33,375 nucleotides of DNA from Deltaproteobacteria bacterium (lineage in GTDB: Bacteria; Desulfobacterota; Binatia; HRBIN30). The stretch is taken from positions 1 to 33,375 of the forward strand of contig JAGDMS010000133.1 of the NCBI GenBank assembly GCA_017860575.1, given 5' to 3'. The translations under genes and the position numbers were made by a program. A model generated the notes under the pieces. The model did not search any database. It saw nothing but the letters and a program-made list of their open reading frames with translations, and had not been told where the DNA came from. Shown piece by piece: positions 8,701 to 16,325 of the stretch. Each line of letters starts with the position of its first letter. Position 1 is the first letter of the stretch.

Positions 8701-9549
8701 CTACACAACGGCGGGAGAGAGGAACAACCGATCGAAGTTGCCCTTCCGCCCCTCGAGTTGCGGGACCTGATCGTAGCCACCTTTTTTCAGCTGCGGCACC
8801 ATGCGGCTGTGCAGCTCGCGGTAGCTGAGTTGCCCCTTGGCCTGCTTGATGGTCTGCGCCAGGTAGTAGGTCAGGGCACCATTGTAGCTGCCGTCGATAT
8901 ACGCGTCCGCGGAGGTCTGCGTGTCGCGGCAGCCCGTGATGAGCAGCTCGGGGATGTTGGCGTTGACGACATCGGTCTTCTTGCGCACCGCGCGTGACGA
9001 GGTCCGGAGTTGCCCCACGACCGTGCCGCGAAGCTTACGGTTCGACTCTTCCGCCATGATGTCCCACGGATTCGGCAGATAGCGGGGAATCGACGGCGCG
9101 TCCGGTGGCTGAATTGCCCGCGTATTCGTGCCGGAGTGGCAACAGTCCATGATCGCCGTCAGGCTGACACCGGCCGGCAGCTTGTCGAAGGTCGTACGCA
9201 GCCAATCGTCGCGTAGCGGATCCTTCCAGTCGAGATCCGTCGGGCACAGGATTTCATCGCGGCGGTCCGCCTCGTCGCCGTTGTCGTCGGGCACGTTTGA
9301 GCCATGACCGGAGTAGTGCAACAGCAGCACGTCTCCCTTTTTGGAACCCTTGACGAGGCCGGCGATCGCCGCGCGCATCGCCTTCGTGGTCGCGGCCAGG
9401 TCGGTCAGCAGCGTGATGTCGGCGCTGCGGAAGCCGTAGTAGCTCGTGAGCGCCGACTGCATGTTGCGCACATCGTTCACGCAACCTCGCAGGTCCGCTC
9501 CCGCGATGCGGTAGCGGTTGATACCGATCAACAATGCCTTCTTGCTCAT
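8701..9549 (-). CDS. Metacaspase-type C14 cysteine peptidase
   Basis: The 282-residue protein is a caspase-fold peptidase of the bacterial metacaspase (orthocaspase) type. It starts with KKALLIGINRY, carries the catalytic His82 in HYSGHGS and the catalytic Cys137 in DCCHSG, and has the strand ELLITGCRDTQTSADAY and a YNGALTYYL segment typical of the p10-like half. The acidic, basic-cleaving metacaspase pocket residues around NGDEADRRDEIL are present. There is no prodomain, signal peptide or membrane segment. Its ATG overlaps the stop of the lysozyme-like gene (ATGA, 9546-9549) and has an AGGAGGA ribosome-binding site, so it is translationally coupled. It precedes the CHAT gene. Function in regulated death or in processing the CHAT-hydrolase protein is inferred from context. 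Confidence 0.92.
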   Translation of the reverse strand: MSKKALLIGINRYRIAGADLRGCVNDVRNMQSALTSYYGFRSADITLLTDLAATTKAMRAAIAGLVKGSKKGDVLLLHYSGHGSNVPDDNGDEADRRDEILCPTDLDWKDPLRDDWLRTTFDKLPAGVSLTAIMDCCHSGTNTRAIQPPDAPSIPRYLPNPWDIMAEESNRKLRGTVVGQLRTSSRAVRKKTDVVNANIPELLITGCRDTQTSADAYIDGSYNGALTYYLAQTIKQAKGQLSYRELHSRMVPQLKKGGYDQVPQLEGRKGNFDRLFLSPAVV

Positions 9550-10427
9550 TTCTGTCCTCCTTTGGCCAAGACGTTACGCCCTCGCATCGTGCGACTACGA
9601 TCGCCGCGCCGTGAGTCCTCGGCTCGCGGATCTCCAACCAGATAATGCCCCGTCGCTCTCTTCAGCGCACTCGATGTCCGTTGCCCCGGCTTGCCATCCA
9701 CCTTCACGAAGATGCCGGGCAGGCGGTTCAGGAAGTCCTGCAACTCGCGCGCACCGGGCATCTCCGGCCCTTTCGTCCAGTAGGTGATCAGTGGCTCGGC
9801 GCCGGCCGCGGCCCCTCCCGGTGCGACCGCAACCCCCGTGCTGTCGAATCGAATGATGCCCGTCTCGGCCATGCGCCGGAGCAGCACCGCCGCGCCGCAT
9901 TGTCTGGAGACGCCGGTGGGCGAGAAGGTGCCGTCGCCGACGTACTTACCGCTCGTGTAATGATTCGAGTAGCTCCACAGGTACGGCGACAGCACCTCCG
10001 GATGGCGGAGCCGGTACCCAAAGCCGTTGTATTCTTCGAGCTTGTACAGCAGCCCCGGCACGCTCCAGTCGTTCCATTGGTCAAGCTTCTGCAATATGAG
10101 TGCGTCGGCTGCGCTCTCTTCCCAGGTAAATGGCGGATCACCCGTCGGGGGGCGCCCGGCCGGCACCTGAACGGTGCGTGCGGTCAAGGGATCGCCATTG
10201 TGGAGATGGCGGGAGAAATTCAACGACGACTCCATGCAATGGACGACTCCAACAAAGAACCACGGGATCCCCAGTGCCGTTTCGAGCCTCGCGTAGCGCC
10301 GACGCTTTGCCCCGAGTTTGCCGACCAGCGGCTCGACCTCCTGCGCTCGGTCCGACCGGATGTCGCAGGTGTTGAACAGCTGTTCATACTCCGTGCGGAG
10401 CCTGTCTGTCAGGCGTACTCGTGCCAC
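9546..10427 (-). CDS. Lysozyme-like protein with peptidoglycan-binding domain
   Basis: From GTG 10427 (preceded by AGAAAGGGA) the protein is 293 residues. A longer frame reaching 10625 is rejected because its extra N-terminus is Arg-rich and overlaps the upstream gene. Residues ~45-185 resemble a lysozyme-family fold I know from bacterial secreted or phage-like proteins: WFFVGVVHCMESSLNF with Glu66 as a candidate catalytic acid, then NGFGYR and SNHYTSGKY. Residues ~224-267 form a peptidoglycan-binding module (ELQDFLNRLPG, VKVDGKPGQRTS, GHYLVGDP). No signal peptide is visible, so export would need another route or lysis. It lies 23 bases after the lipoprotein gene and overlaps the caspase gene by four bases. 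Cell-wall binding is well supported; hydrolase activity is less sure. Confidence 0.78.
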   Translation of the reverse strand: MARVRLTDRLRTEYEQLFNTCDIRSDRAQEVEPLVGKLGAKRRRYARLETALGIPWFFVGVVHCMESSLNFSRHLHNGDPLTARTVQVPAGRPPTGDPPFTWEESAADALILQKLDQWNDWSVPGLLYKLEEYNGFGYRLRHPEVLSPYLWSYSNHYTSGKYVGDGTFSPTGVSRQCGAAVLLRRMAETGIIRFDSTGVAVAPGGAAAGAEPLITYWTKGPEMPGARELQDFLNRLPGIFVKVDGKPGQRTSSALKRATGHYLVGDPRAEDSRRGDRSRTMRGRNVLAKGGQK

Positions 10428-10450
10428 GGTCCCTTTCTCAAGGCCCGGCT

Positions 10451-11197
10451 CTACAGGTCGGTCCCTGCCGTTTGGGTCGCGGTGATCGTCCGACAATCGT
10501 TCGTCACGCCGTGTGCCTCCAAGCGTTCGCTCATCGTCTTCTTGCGTTGGGCCATGTCGCTGAACTCCGCCATGGGCACGTCCTCCACATCGCCGCTGAG
10601 GCTCCAGGCTTTGACGGCGTTGCAATAGATAATCAGCCAGCGGCGATCGGTGCCGACGGTGAGCTCGGGACGCACGTCAAGATGGGCGAGCCCGGCGCGA
10701 ATCGCCGCCACCTGGTCGAACTGGGTCTCGAATTGGGTGAACAATTTTTGCAGCCGCGCGAAGTCGGCTGCCGGCAACTTCGCCCCAGGTGTCCCGGGCA
10801 ACTGGTGTTGCAAGGTGATGAGGTCTCGAGCCAAGTCGTCTTGCACGGCGAGAGGCGCTGCCAGGCGTATGAGGGAGCAGTCCCGCGGCGCTGTCATGTC
10901 CTTGGCTGGCAGCGCGTCACACGCCGCTGCGCCGGCGGCGCTGATCGGCAACACGGCGGCCTTCCCTGGGGCGCCGGCATGCCAGGCCGCCACCGCGGCG
11001 ATCCGGTAGTAGGCGACGCGGTCTTTGGGATCCGTGGCCTGCTGTGCGGCGTTCCGAGCGTCCTGTGCGAGGGCAGCGAGGTCCTGCGCGTTGGGAGCGC
11101 TGGTGAGCCGCGCGTCGAGCTTCCCGACGGTCGTGACGGGCCGGCAGCCGGCCAGCAGCGACGTCGTCAGGACGAAGGCGATCAGTCTCCTGCTCAT
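10451..11197 (-). CDS. Lipoprotein of unknown family
   Basis: From ATG 11197 the product is 248 residues. It begins with a type II signal peptide, MSRRLIAFVLTTSLLAGC, with lipobox LLAGC and lipidated Cys18. The mature part is Ala-rich and helical, with a TPR-like segment (DRVAYYRIAAVAAWHAGAPGK) and two further Cys residues that could form a disulfide, then an SDVEDVPMAEFSDMAQR-like tail. The upstream-extended frame to 11494 is rejected because its start would lie deep inside the preceding gene and would hide the signal peptide. ATG 11197 overlaps the stop of the 608-aa gene (ATGA) with GAGGTG as ribosome-binding site. I recognise no family. It places one product of the caspase/CHAT operon in the cell envelope. 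Confidence 0.75.
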   Translation of the reverse strand: MSRRLIAFVLTTSLLAGCRPVTTVGKLDARLTSAPNAQDLAALAQDARNAAQQATDPKDRVAYYRIAAVAAWHAGAPGKAAVLPISAAGAAACDALPAKDMTAPRDCSLIRLAAPLAVQDDLARDLITLQHQLPGTPGAKLPAADFARLQKLFTQFETQFDQVAAIRAGLAHLDVRPELTVGTDRRWLIIYCNAVKAWSLSGDVEDVPMAEFSDMAQRKKTMSERLEAHGVTNDCRTITATQTAGTDL

Positions 11198-13020
11198 GTG
11201 CTGGCACCTCTTCCGAGAATCGTATTGATCTGGCGCTTCGTGAGTGTCCCCATCGCACCGCCCTGGAGAACGCGGGGAATGAGGTGGCGATAGAGCACCA
11301 ACCACTGCTCGCTTCCGTATTGATTCGGGTGGCCGCGGACAAACTCGCTGAGAGTCTTGGCCAGATCTTTCAGGGCGGCTTGATATTCGGCAGCCGCCTT
11401 GACATTTCCCGCGGCCGTTCGCAGCGCCAGAACCATTGCTTCCCGGAGCGTCGCGCCGAAGAGGACACCACCCGCATTGCGTCCTCCGCCGCACTCCGCG
11501 GTGGCGACCGCCAGCAGGTCCTTGAGCAGCTCGGCGCCAACACCGAGGGAGCCGGCGGCCGTGGGGAATAGCCGTTGCGGGTTGGCGGCCCCTTCCTCCG
11601 CCGCTACGGCGGCGATGGTGAGCCAGTCATCAGGCGTCAATAGCAAGTCCTTGTCCTGCGACATCGCTGCCGCCACCCCGCCGACTATGGCCTGCAGCTC
11701 CATGTTGCCGCCGGCAATCATTGCCGGGGTCTTCGCTGCTTGCGCGAGGAAGATCCGTGCGAACTCCAGCAGCTGTCGCTGCGTGAACACGCTCTTGATG
11801 CCGCCGGTTGCTGGGTCGGTCAACGCGACCTTAAGACCGTCGACGACTTGTAGCGCCATTGCCCCGACCGCGCTCTCCCACGGGGCGCTGGCGTCGAGGA
11901 AATTCAGGCCATTGTCTTTGACGGCGTCGAGCACGGCCACGGCCAAGTGGGCTCCAAGGTCCTTGTCAAAAGGTGGCGGACTGGCCTTCAGCGCTCCCGC
12001 CACATCGCCGAAAAGATCGACCGCCAGTTGCTCGGTTGGCGTACCCGGCCGCCCGACGAATAACTCCGGCCGCTCGGCAGCCACGCCCAGTGTGGCAGTG
12101 TACAAGGCCACGAAGCCCGTTTCGGTGAACTGTTGCTTCAACCCCGTTCGGCAGGCTTCCCGGAGCATTGCTTGGGTCAGCGCACCCATAGCCCTGTGCG
12201 GATCGAAGGTTGCTCCCAGAAAGGCGCTCGGATTCGCTGCCACGGTGGCCATGGCGGCGCTCGCTGCCGGTCCGAGCAACGCGTCCGCCACGTCACGCCA
12301 CTGGCTCTGCTCCGAAAGCTTCTCGGGGAGCGCCGCGATAAGCGGCGGCAGCGTGTGCTTCACCAGTTGCTGCAGGTCCGTTGTGCGGACGACCCAGTCG
12401 GGTTGATCATTCAGCGTCTTGAGCCCGGCACGCAGCATGATGCCGACAAAGCGCTCTGCGAGTTGGCTCTTGCCACCGAAGTCCTCGGCGTCGTCTGGGA
12501 TCATCTCCGACAAGTTGGCCGCCAAAGCTGCCACCAGCTTCTCGCCGTCCCCACCAATTCCCAGGAGTGACGGATTGGCGCCGACGAACTCTAACGCAAT
12601 GTCGGTGAGGGAAAGCACCATGCGGCCCATGGCGCCGACGGGACCTTTGCCGTCGGCCCACTGTTGAATCATGAGGGCACCACCCACCTCGATGCCCCGT
12701 TCCGCCGATGCCTCGTGCTTTTTCGCGGCGTCGTCTGCCCGCAGCTGTACGGCGGTCATGTAGAGTGCCTCCAAGGCGCCGGGGACCGGTGCGGGCCGCG
12801 TGCCGTGCCAGAACTTCGCCAGCGCCCCGCCAGCAGTGATCAGGTCGCTGTGATCCGGAAAGAACGTGTCTCGAATGAAGTCAATGTCCCGGAAGTCGGC
12901 ACTGATGGCGTCGGGGAACAGGACTGCCTTGTCCCGCTCGTACTGCTTGACGGCAGCAATGCCTTCGCGCCTCAGGCGGAGCAGCGTGCGGATGCCGAAG
13001 ACGATGATGGACGGATCCAT
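11194..13020 (-). CDS. Conserved-looking 608-aa helical protein, unknown function
   Basis: This is the first gene of the leftward train, starting at ATG 13020 after GGGAGGGA. The 608-residue product begins with MDPSIIVFGIRTLLRL and is almost wholly alpha-helical, rich in Ala and Leu, with loosely repeated units of about 50-60 residues containing patterns such as LAVAVLDAVKDNG, MALQVVDGLKVAL and ILREAMVLALRTAAGN. There is no convincing signal peptide or catalytic motif. Short hydrophobic helices around LSLTDIALEFVGANPSLLG might be amphipathic or pore-like, but this is uncertain. I recognise no family. The 4-base overlap with the lipoprotein gene shows tight coupling. Its position at the head of a caspase/CHAT/lysozyme operon makes it a candidate structural, sensor or pore component. 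Confidence 0.75.
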   Translation of the reverse strand: MDPSIIVFGIRTLLRLRREGIAAVKQYERDKAVLFPDAISADFRDIDFIRDTFFPDHSDLITAGGALAKFWHGTRPAPVPGALEALYMTAVQLRADDAAKKHEASAERGIEVGGALMIQQWADGKGPVGAMGRMVLSLTDIALEFVGANPSLLGIGGDGEKLVAALAANLSEMIPDDAEDFGGKSQLAERFVGIMLRAGLKTLNDQPDWVVRTTDLQQLVKHTLPPLIAALPEKLSEQSQWRDVADALLGPAASAAMATVAANPSAFLGATFDPHRAMGALTQAMLREACRTGLKQQFTETGFVALYTATLGVAAERPELFVGRPGTPTEQLAVDLFGDVAGALKASPPPFDKDLGAHLAVAVLDAVKDNGLNFLDASAPWESAVGAMALQVVDGLKVALTDPATGGIKSVFTQRQLLEFARIFLAQAAKTPAMIAGGNMELQAIVGGVAAAMSQDKDLLLTPDDWLTIAAVAAEEGAANPQRLFPTAAGSLGVGAELLKDLLAVATAECGGGRNAGGVLFGATLREAMVLALRTAAGNVKAAAEYQAALKDLAKTLSEFVRGHPNQYGSEQWLVLYRHLIPRVLQGGAMGTLTKRQINTILGRGAST

Positions 13021-13400
13021 GAGACTCCCTCCCTACAGCCGTGCGCCTTCCGCCGCCCGTAGCCGTCGCGGTTCTAATGTTGCACCACCATCCGCCTGTA
13101 ATCCTACCAGGCTTCACATGATGACCATCAATGTTTCAGCGTTCCGCGGAGTCCGTTTAGACCACGGGAGGCCTAGGGCGTCAATTGAAGATTATTTCTT
13201 GAGAATGTTCGACAATCATCCGTTGCTTATTGCTGCGTCTGTTTACGGATGCCGGGCGGTACGGTGTGTGCGGCCTCGTGCCCGTGCGCACGATCCGTGG
13301 TCGAGGGCAATGGCAGGGAGAACCCTCGAACGGCCGCATCATGATCAAGGCGCATCGAGCTGCTCCGCTGCGGAAAAAGCGGCTCGGACAACCGCGCGCG
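13021..13400. other. Intergenic region upstream of the operon
   Basis: No credible coding frame is present. The stretch from about 13130 to 13250 is AT-rich compared with the surroundings and holds the predicted leftward promoter. The part next to the aminotransferase stop contains a weak CCGCT/AGCGG inverted repeat without a T-run, so no terminator is called. Confidence 0.5.
13156..13184 (-). promoter_or_regulatory. Sigma70-like promoter of the caspase/CHAT operon
   Basis: On the minus strand TTGACG (13184-13179) and TCTAAA (13161-13156) are separated by exactly 17 bases, inside a conspicuously AT-rich patch. Transcription would start near 13149, leaving about 130 bases of leader before ATG 13020. 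It is the only good promoter I see upstream of the gene train. Confidence 0.5.
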
Positions 13401-14528
13401 TCAGCTCCGCAGGCGGTCGAGGGCTGCCAGCAACCGGTCCATGTCGTCTTCGTTGTTGTAGAAGTGCGGCGCCACCCGGATGCCGCCGTTGCGCACCCGG
13501 ACGACGAAACCCTGGCGCGTCAGTTCAGCATGCAGGGGCCGCGGATCGCCGAGCCGGAAGACCACGATGCCGGAACGTTCGCCGGCTCCCCAGGGGCTGA
13601 CCACTTCCGCTCCCCGTCTGGACAGGCCGTACGCCAGCCGGTCGGTCATCTCGAATATCCGGCGCTCGATCTGGTCCGGACCGATCTCCAAAAGGAGATC
13701 GATGGCCGCACCCAACGCATAGGTCCCCAGCACCGAGGGGCTGCCCGGCTCGAATTTCGCCGCATCCGGGCGTGGATCAAAGTGGTACGGCAAATAGGTA
13801 TCGGCGTCGCGCACGCTCTTCCAGCCGTGAAGCACGGACTGGAGGCGGTCGATGACCCGATGGGACACGAACAGGCAGCCACAGCCCTCCGGCGCCAGCA
13901 GCCACTTGTGTCCCCCGACCGCGAGGCAATCGATACATTCCCGTTCGACGTCAAGGCGCACCGCTCCCACGCCTTGGATGCCATCAACGCAGAACAGTAT
14001 CCCGTGTTGGCGACAGAACTCTCCGATTGGGCGCAGCGCGGTGCGCCCGCCGCTATTCCAGTCGACGAAGCTGACCGACACCACGCGCGTGCGCGCATCC
14101 GTCAGCGCCTGTACGTCCTGCACCCGGACGCGCCCCTGCACCGGCCGAACCATGCGCGTTTCCACCCCCCAGCGGCGCAGGCCGAACCAGGGATAGACGT
14201 TGGAGGGATATTCGCCCTCGACCGCGATGATGTTGTCGCCCTTCCGCCAGTCCAGCCCCGCCGCAACCAGTGACAGGCCCTCGGAAGTGTTTTTCACGAA
14301 GGCGATCTCACTCGGCTGTGCACCAACCAACCGTGCGAATCCGGCGCGGACCGCTTCGGTCCGCTCTTCCCAGCGGCGCTGCGCGGCGGCATCCATCACC
14401 GTCGCCTCAGTGATAAATTCGGTGACGGCCGCAGCCACTCGGCGGGATACCGGCGAAACGCCAGCATGGTTGAAGTGGGTCACATGCTCGGTGATCGGGA
14501 ACTCCAGGCGCCACGGGCTCCAGTCCAT
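13401..14528 (-). CDS. Class V PLP-dependent aminotransferase/cysteine desulfurase-like enzyme
   Basis: The 375-residue protein has the full class V fold: FNHAGVSPVSRRV at the N-terminus, the cofactor-binding NTSEGLS region (Asn80-Thr81), FCVDGIQGVG with Asp182 contacting the pyridine nitrogen, and the Schiff-base lysine in AVGGHKWLLAPEG (Lys208). The C-terminal domain ends with RVRNGGIRVAPHFYNNEDDMDRLL, typical of isopenicillin-N-epimerase-like members. No desulfurase active-site Cys loop is obvious, so an aminotransferase, epimerase or lyase of small amino-thiol compounds is more likely; the substrate cannot be named. The start at 14528 has GGAGAAGGAG before it. It diverges from the pseudouridine synthase with only 30 bases between starts, so promoters must overlap. 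Confidence 0.9.
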   Translation of the reverse strand: MDWSPWRLEFPITEHVTHFNHAGVSPVSRRVAAAVTEFITEATVMDAAAQRRWEERTEAVRAGFARLVGAQPSEIAFVKNTSEGLSLVAAGLDWRKGDNIIAVEGEYPSNVYPWFGLRRWGVETRMVRPVQGRVRVQDVQALTDARTRVVSVSFVDWNSGGRTALRPIGEFCRQHGILFCVDGIQGVGAVRLDVERECIDCLAVGGHKWLLAPEGCGCLFVSHRVIDRLQSVLHGWKSVRDADTYLPYHFDPRPDAAKFEPGSPSVLGTYALGAAIDLLLEIGPDQIERRIFEMTDRLAYGLSRRGAEVVSPWGAGERSGIVVFRLGDPRPLHAELTRQGFVVRVRNGGIRVAPHFYNNEDDMDRLLAALDRLRS

Positions 14529-14558
14529 TGCTGCTCCTTCTCCGCTTTCATATAACCA

Positions 14559-15533
14559 ATGCAGGTCCGAAGAACACTCATGGAGCAGGAATCAGGCAGG
14601 CGTACAATCAGGGTTACGGCCGGATCCGCTCCGGTGCGGTTGGACGTGTTCCTCGCGCAGCACGTGCCCGACTGTTCCCGCCGTACCGCTCAGCGCGCCA
14701 TTGCCGCCGGCGAGGTGCGAATCAACGGCCGCCTGGCGCGGAAGGGAGCACTCGTTCGGGCAGAGGACCTAATTCACGTCGCCGACGCGCTGTACGCCCC
14801 GCCCCTCTTACAGCCGAATCCGCGGCTGGCGCTGCGCGTCCTGTACGAAGACGATGCGATGATTGCGGTGGACAAGCCGGCAGGCATGCCGTCACAGGCG
14901 CTGCGCATGCACGAACGCGAGACGGTGGCAAATTTCCTGCTCGCACGCCACCCCGAGGTGGCTGCGTTGGAGCAGGGAGGCCGGGAGGCCGGGCTCGTGC
15001 ACCGGCTCGACATCGATACCTCGGGGGTATTGCTGGCCGCCCGTACCCCGGCAGCGTATCGCTCCTTACGGCAGCAGTTCTCCCGGCATCAGGTCGGAAA
15101 GGAATATGTCGCGCTGGTAGAAGGCGTCGTGCACGCCACGGGCGTCGTGGATACCCCGATCGCGCATGACCGGCGCAACCCGAGCCGGATGCGGATCACC
15201 GCCCCGGACGACCCGCACGGCCGTCCGGCCGTGACCCACTTTCGTCCGGAGGAGCGTCACGACAACTGGACATTGCTACGCGTACGCATTCTGACCGGCG
15301 TGATGCATCAGATCCGGGTGCATCTCGCGTCGATCGGACACCCGATCGTCGGCGACCGCGTGTACGGCACCTCGGCGGTTCGTGCTCCCCGCCAGTGTCT
15401 GCACGCGGCTTCGCTCGCTGTCATCCATCCGACCAGCGGAGCGACGGTAGAAATCCGCAGCCCGCTGCCGGCAGATTTCGCCGGGGTGTTGCACGGTCGG
15501 AGACGTGCCAAACGGGCGGTTGCACACGGCTGA
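14559..15533 (+). CDS. RluA-family RNA pseudouridine synthase
   Basis: The 324-residue protein converts specific uridines in RNA to pseudouridine. It has an N-terminal S4 RNA-binding domain (about 25-80; VRLDVFLAQHVPDCSRRTAQ and GEVRINGR) and the RluA catalytic core: MIAVDKPAGMPSQ, then HRLDIDTSG with catalytic Asp151, VGKEYVALVEG, and the C-terminal GVMHQIRVHLASIGHPIVGDRVYG block. All expected motifs are intact. The start may be ATG 14559 or ATG 14580 (MEQESG); neither has a strong ribosome-binding site. The exact target (23S rRNA or tRNA) cannot be read from sequence. A terminator lies downstream at 15599. Confidence 0.93.
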   Translation: MQVRRTLMEQESGRRTIRVTAGSAPVRLDVFLAQHVPDCSRRTAQRAIAAGEVRINGRLARKGALVRAEDLIHVADALYAPPLLQPNPRLALRVLYEDDAMIAVDKPAGMPSQALRMHERETVANFLLARHPEVAALEQGGREAGLVHRLDIDTSGVLLAARTPAAYRSLRQQFSRHQVGKEYVALVEGVVHATGVVDTPIAHDRRNPSRMRITAPDDPHGRPAVTHFRPEERHDNWTLLRVRILTGVMHQIRVHLASIGHPIVGDRVYGTSAVRAPRQCLHAASLAVIHPTSGATVEIRSPLPADFAGVLHGRRRAKRAVAHG

Positions 15534-15598
15534 CAGTGCCGCGACGTTGCCATCGCCAATAATGCGGAACGATACGCTCAAGGCGATCAGCGATCGGC

Positions 15599-15619
15599 GC
15601 GAGGCTCCACCTCGCTTTT
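15599..15619 (+). terminator. Rho-independent terminator after the pseudouridine synthase gene
   Basis: GCGAGG and CCTCGC pair as a six-bp GC-rich stem around a five-base loop, followed directly by TTTTGTT on the plus strand. It lies 66 bases after the pseudouridine synthase stop and touches the 3' end of the convergent zinc-ribbon gene. Confidence 0.75.
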
Positions 15620-15621
15620 GT

Positions 15622-15975
15622 TCAGGCCGCCGCCTGCTTGCCTTTCGGTTTGGCTTTGCCGCAGGCGCTGCACATGTTACGGACGTTGTCCGGATCCTCG
15701 ACGAGCCCCTCGTCGATATTATGGCAGACTTTCTTGCACTCGGCGCAAACGAAGTACACGCCTTCGATCGTCTTGTTGATCCGTTCGCGGTTGAGAATGC
15801 GCCCTTTTAGTTTTTCGACGCGGATGCCGAGGAGGTCCTCGTACTGTCGTTTGATCTTGCGTCGACCTGCCTCGTCTCTTGGCAGATCACCTTCTTCTTC
15901 AGTTTCGGACGCGGCCTCGTCTTCGAAGATGCGCGAACCCCGCGATGCTTTGCTCTTCTTCGGTGTACGCCCCAT
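15622..15975 (-). CDS. Small Cys-rich (zinc-ribbon-like) protein
   Basis: The 117-residue protein has a basic, then acidic N-terminus (MGRTPKKSKAS; EDEAASETEEEGD), a helical charged centre and a C-terminal metal-binding knuckle pair: Cys77-x2-Cys80 (CAEC, with a further Cys84) and Cys102-x2-Cys105 (CSAC). This pattern fits a single zinc ribbon. There is no signal peptide. I recognise no named family. TGGAGAG precedes ATG 15975, and the gene starts 18 bases after the 56-aa zinc-ribbon gene, so the two form one operon under the leader at 16165-16324. The highly charged N-terminus suggests binding to nucleic acid or to another protein, which is inference. Confidence 0.75.
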   Translation of the reverse strand: MGRTPKKSKASRGSRIFEDEAASETEEEGDLPRDEAGRRKIKRQYEDLLGIRVEKLKGRILNRERINKTIEGVYFVCAECKKVCHNIDEGLVEDPDNVRNMCSACGKAKPKGKQAAA

Positions 15976-15993
15976 GTTGCTCTCCAGACTGTC

Positions 15994-16164
15994 CTAGCGT
16001 GTGCGCTCCATAAAGCCGCAGTTCTTGTCACAAACCCAGAAGAATCCCTTGCGCCCGAAACCGGTGAATAAGGTCACACGGCTTTCGGTACCACAGGTTG
16101 GACACAGGCGCTTGTTCTGAGCCGCGCCGCCCTTCTCAGCTGTTTTTGCCTTCTTTTCCGCCAT
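15994..16164 (-). CDS. 56-aa zinc-ribbon microprotein
   Basis: A short frame from ATG 16164 to TAG 15994 encodes a 56-residue product beginning MAEKKAKTAEKGGAAQNKRL. It contains CPTCG (Cys21, Cys24), the aromatic-rich stretch LFTGFGRKGFFWV, and CDKNCG (Cys45, Cys49), the normal layout of a small zinc ribbon. The ribosome-binding site GGAGGA is well placed, which together with the four ordered cysteines argues for a real gene although it is very short. The Lys-rich tail before the ribbon resembles small ribosome- or nucleic-acid-associated proteins. It leads a two-gene operon with the 117-aa Cys-rich protein. Function is unknown. Confidence 0.78.
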   Translation of the reverse strand: MAEKKAKTAEKGGAAQNKRLCPTCGTESRVTLFTGFGRKGFFWVCDKNCGFMERTR

Positions 16165-16202
16165 GCTAGCGGTCCTCCGTATAATTCAACGTTCAGGGGA
16201 TG

Positions 16203-16234
16203 TGCCGCACCGGCCTGGACATCGCCGTGCGGCA
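16203..16234 (-). promoter_or_regulatory. Inverted repeat in the leader of the zinc-ribbon operon
   Basis: TGCCGCAC (16203-16210) and GTGCGGCA (16227-16234) are perfect 8-base inverted arms around a 16-base loop. On the minus strand the hairpin follows the T-run of the predicted leader terminator and precedes the ribosome-binding site of the 56-aa gene by about 25 bases. Confidence 0.5.
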
Positions 16235-16237
16235 AAT

Positions 16238-16276
16238 AAAAAAATCCGGCCAAGCCGTGAACGTGCTAGACCGGAT
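16238..16276 (-). terminator. Intrinsic terminator (attenuator-like) just after the predicted start of transcription
   Basis: On the minus strand ATCCGG...CCGGAT is extended inward by a G-T wobble, a C-G pair, one mismatch and AGC/GCT, giving a stem of about eleven pairs, and is followed at once by seven T residues. No minus-strand gene lies upstream, so it can only terminate the short transcript from the promoter at 16296-16324, like a leader attenuator or a tiny RNA. Confidence 0.6.
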
Positions 16277-16295
16277 CGTTGCATCTCTGTGGAAG

Positions 16296-16324
16296 CCTAT
16301 ATCGGACGGCTCCGCCGCTGTCAA
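16296..16324 (-). promoter_or_regulatory. Sigma70-like promoter of the zinc-ribbon operon
   Basis: A perfect TTGACA (16324-16319) and TATAGG (16301-16296) are spaced by 17 bases on the minus strand. Transcription would begin near 16289, only about 13 bases before the terminator hairpin and about 125 bases before ATG 16164. Confidence 0.6.
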
Positions 16325-16325
16325 C

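Noticed and set aside
6741-8828. 695-aa open frame on the plus strand
   Set aside because: It is antisense to the CHAT/PGAP1 gene, has a biased Arg/His/Gln composition and no family motif; high GC keeps the opposite frame open.
10428-10625. Longer N-terminus for the lysozyme-like protein
   Set aside because: Arg/Asp-rich sequence overlapping the lipoprotein gene; GTG 10427 with a purine-rich site fits better.
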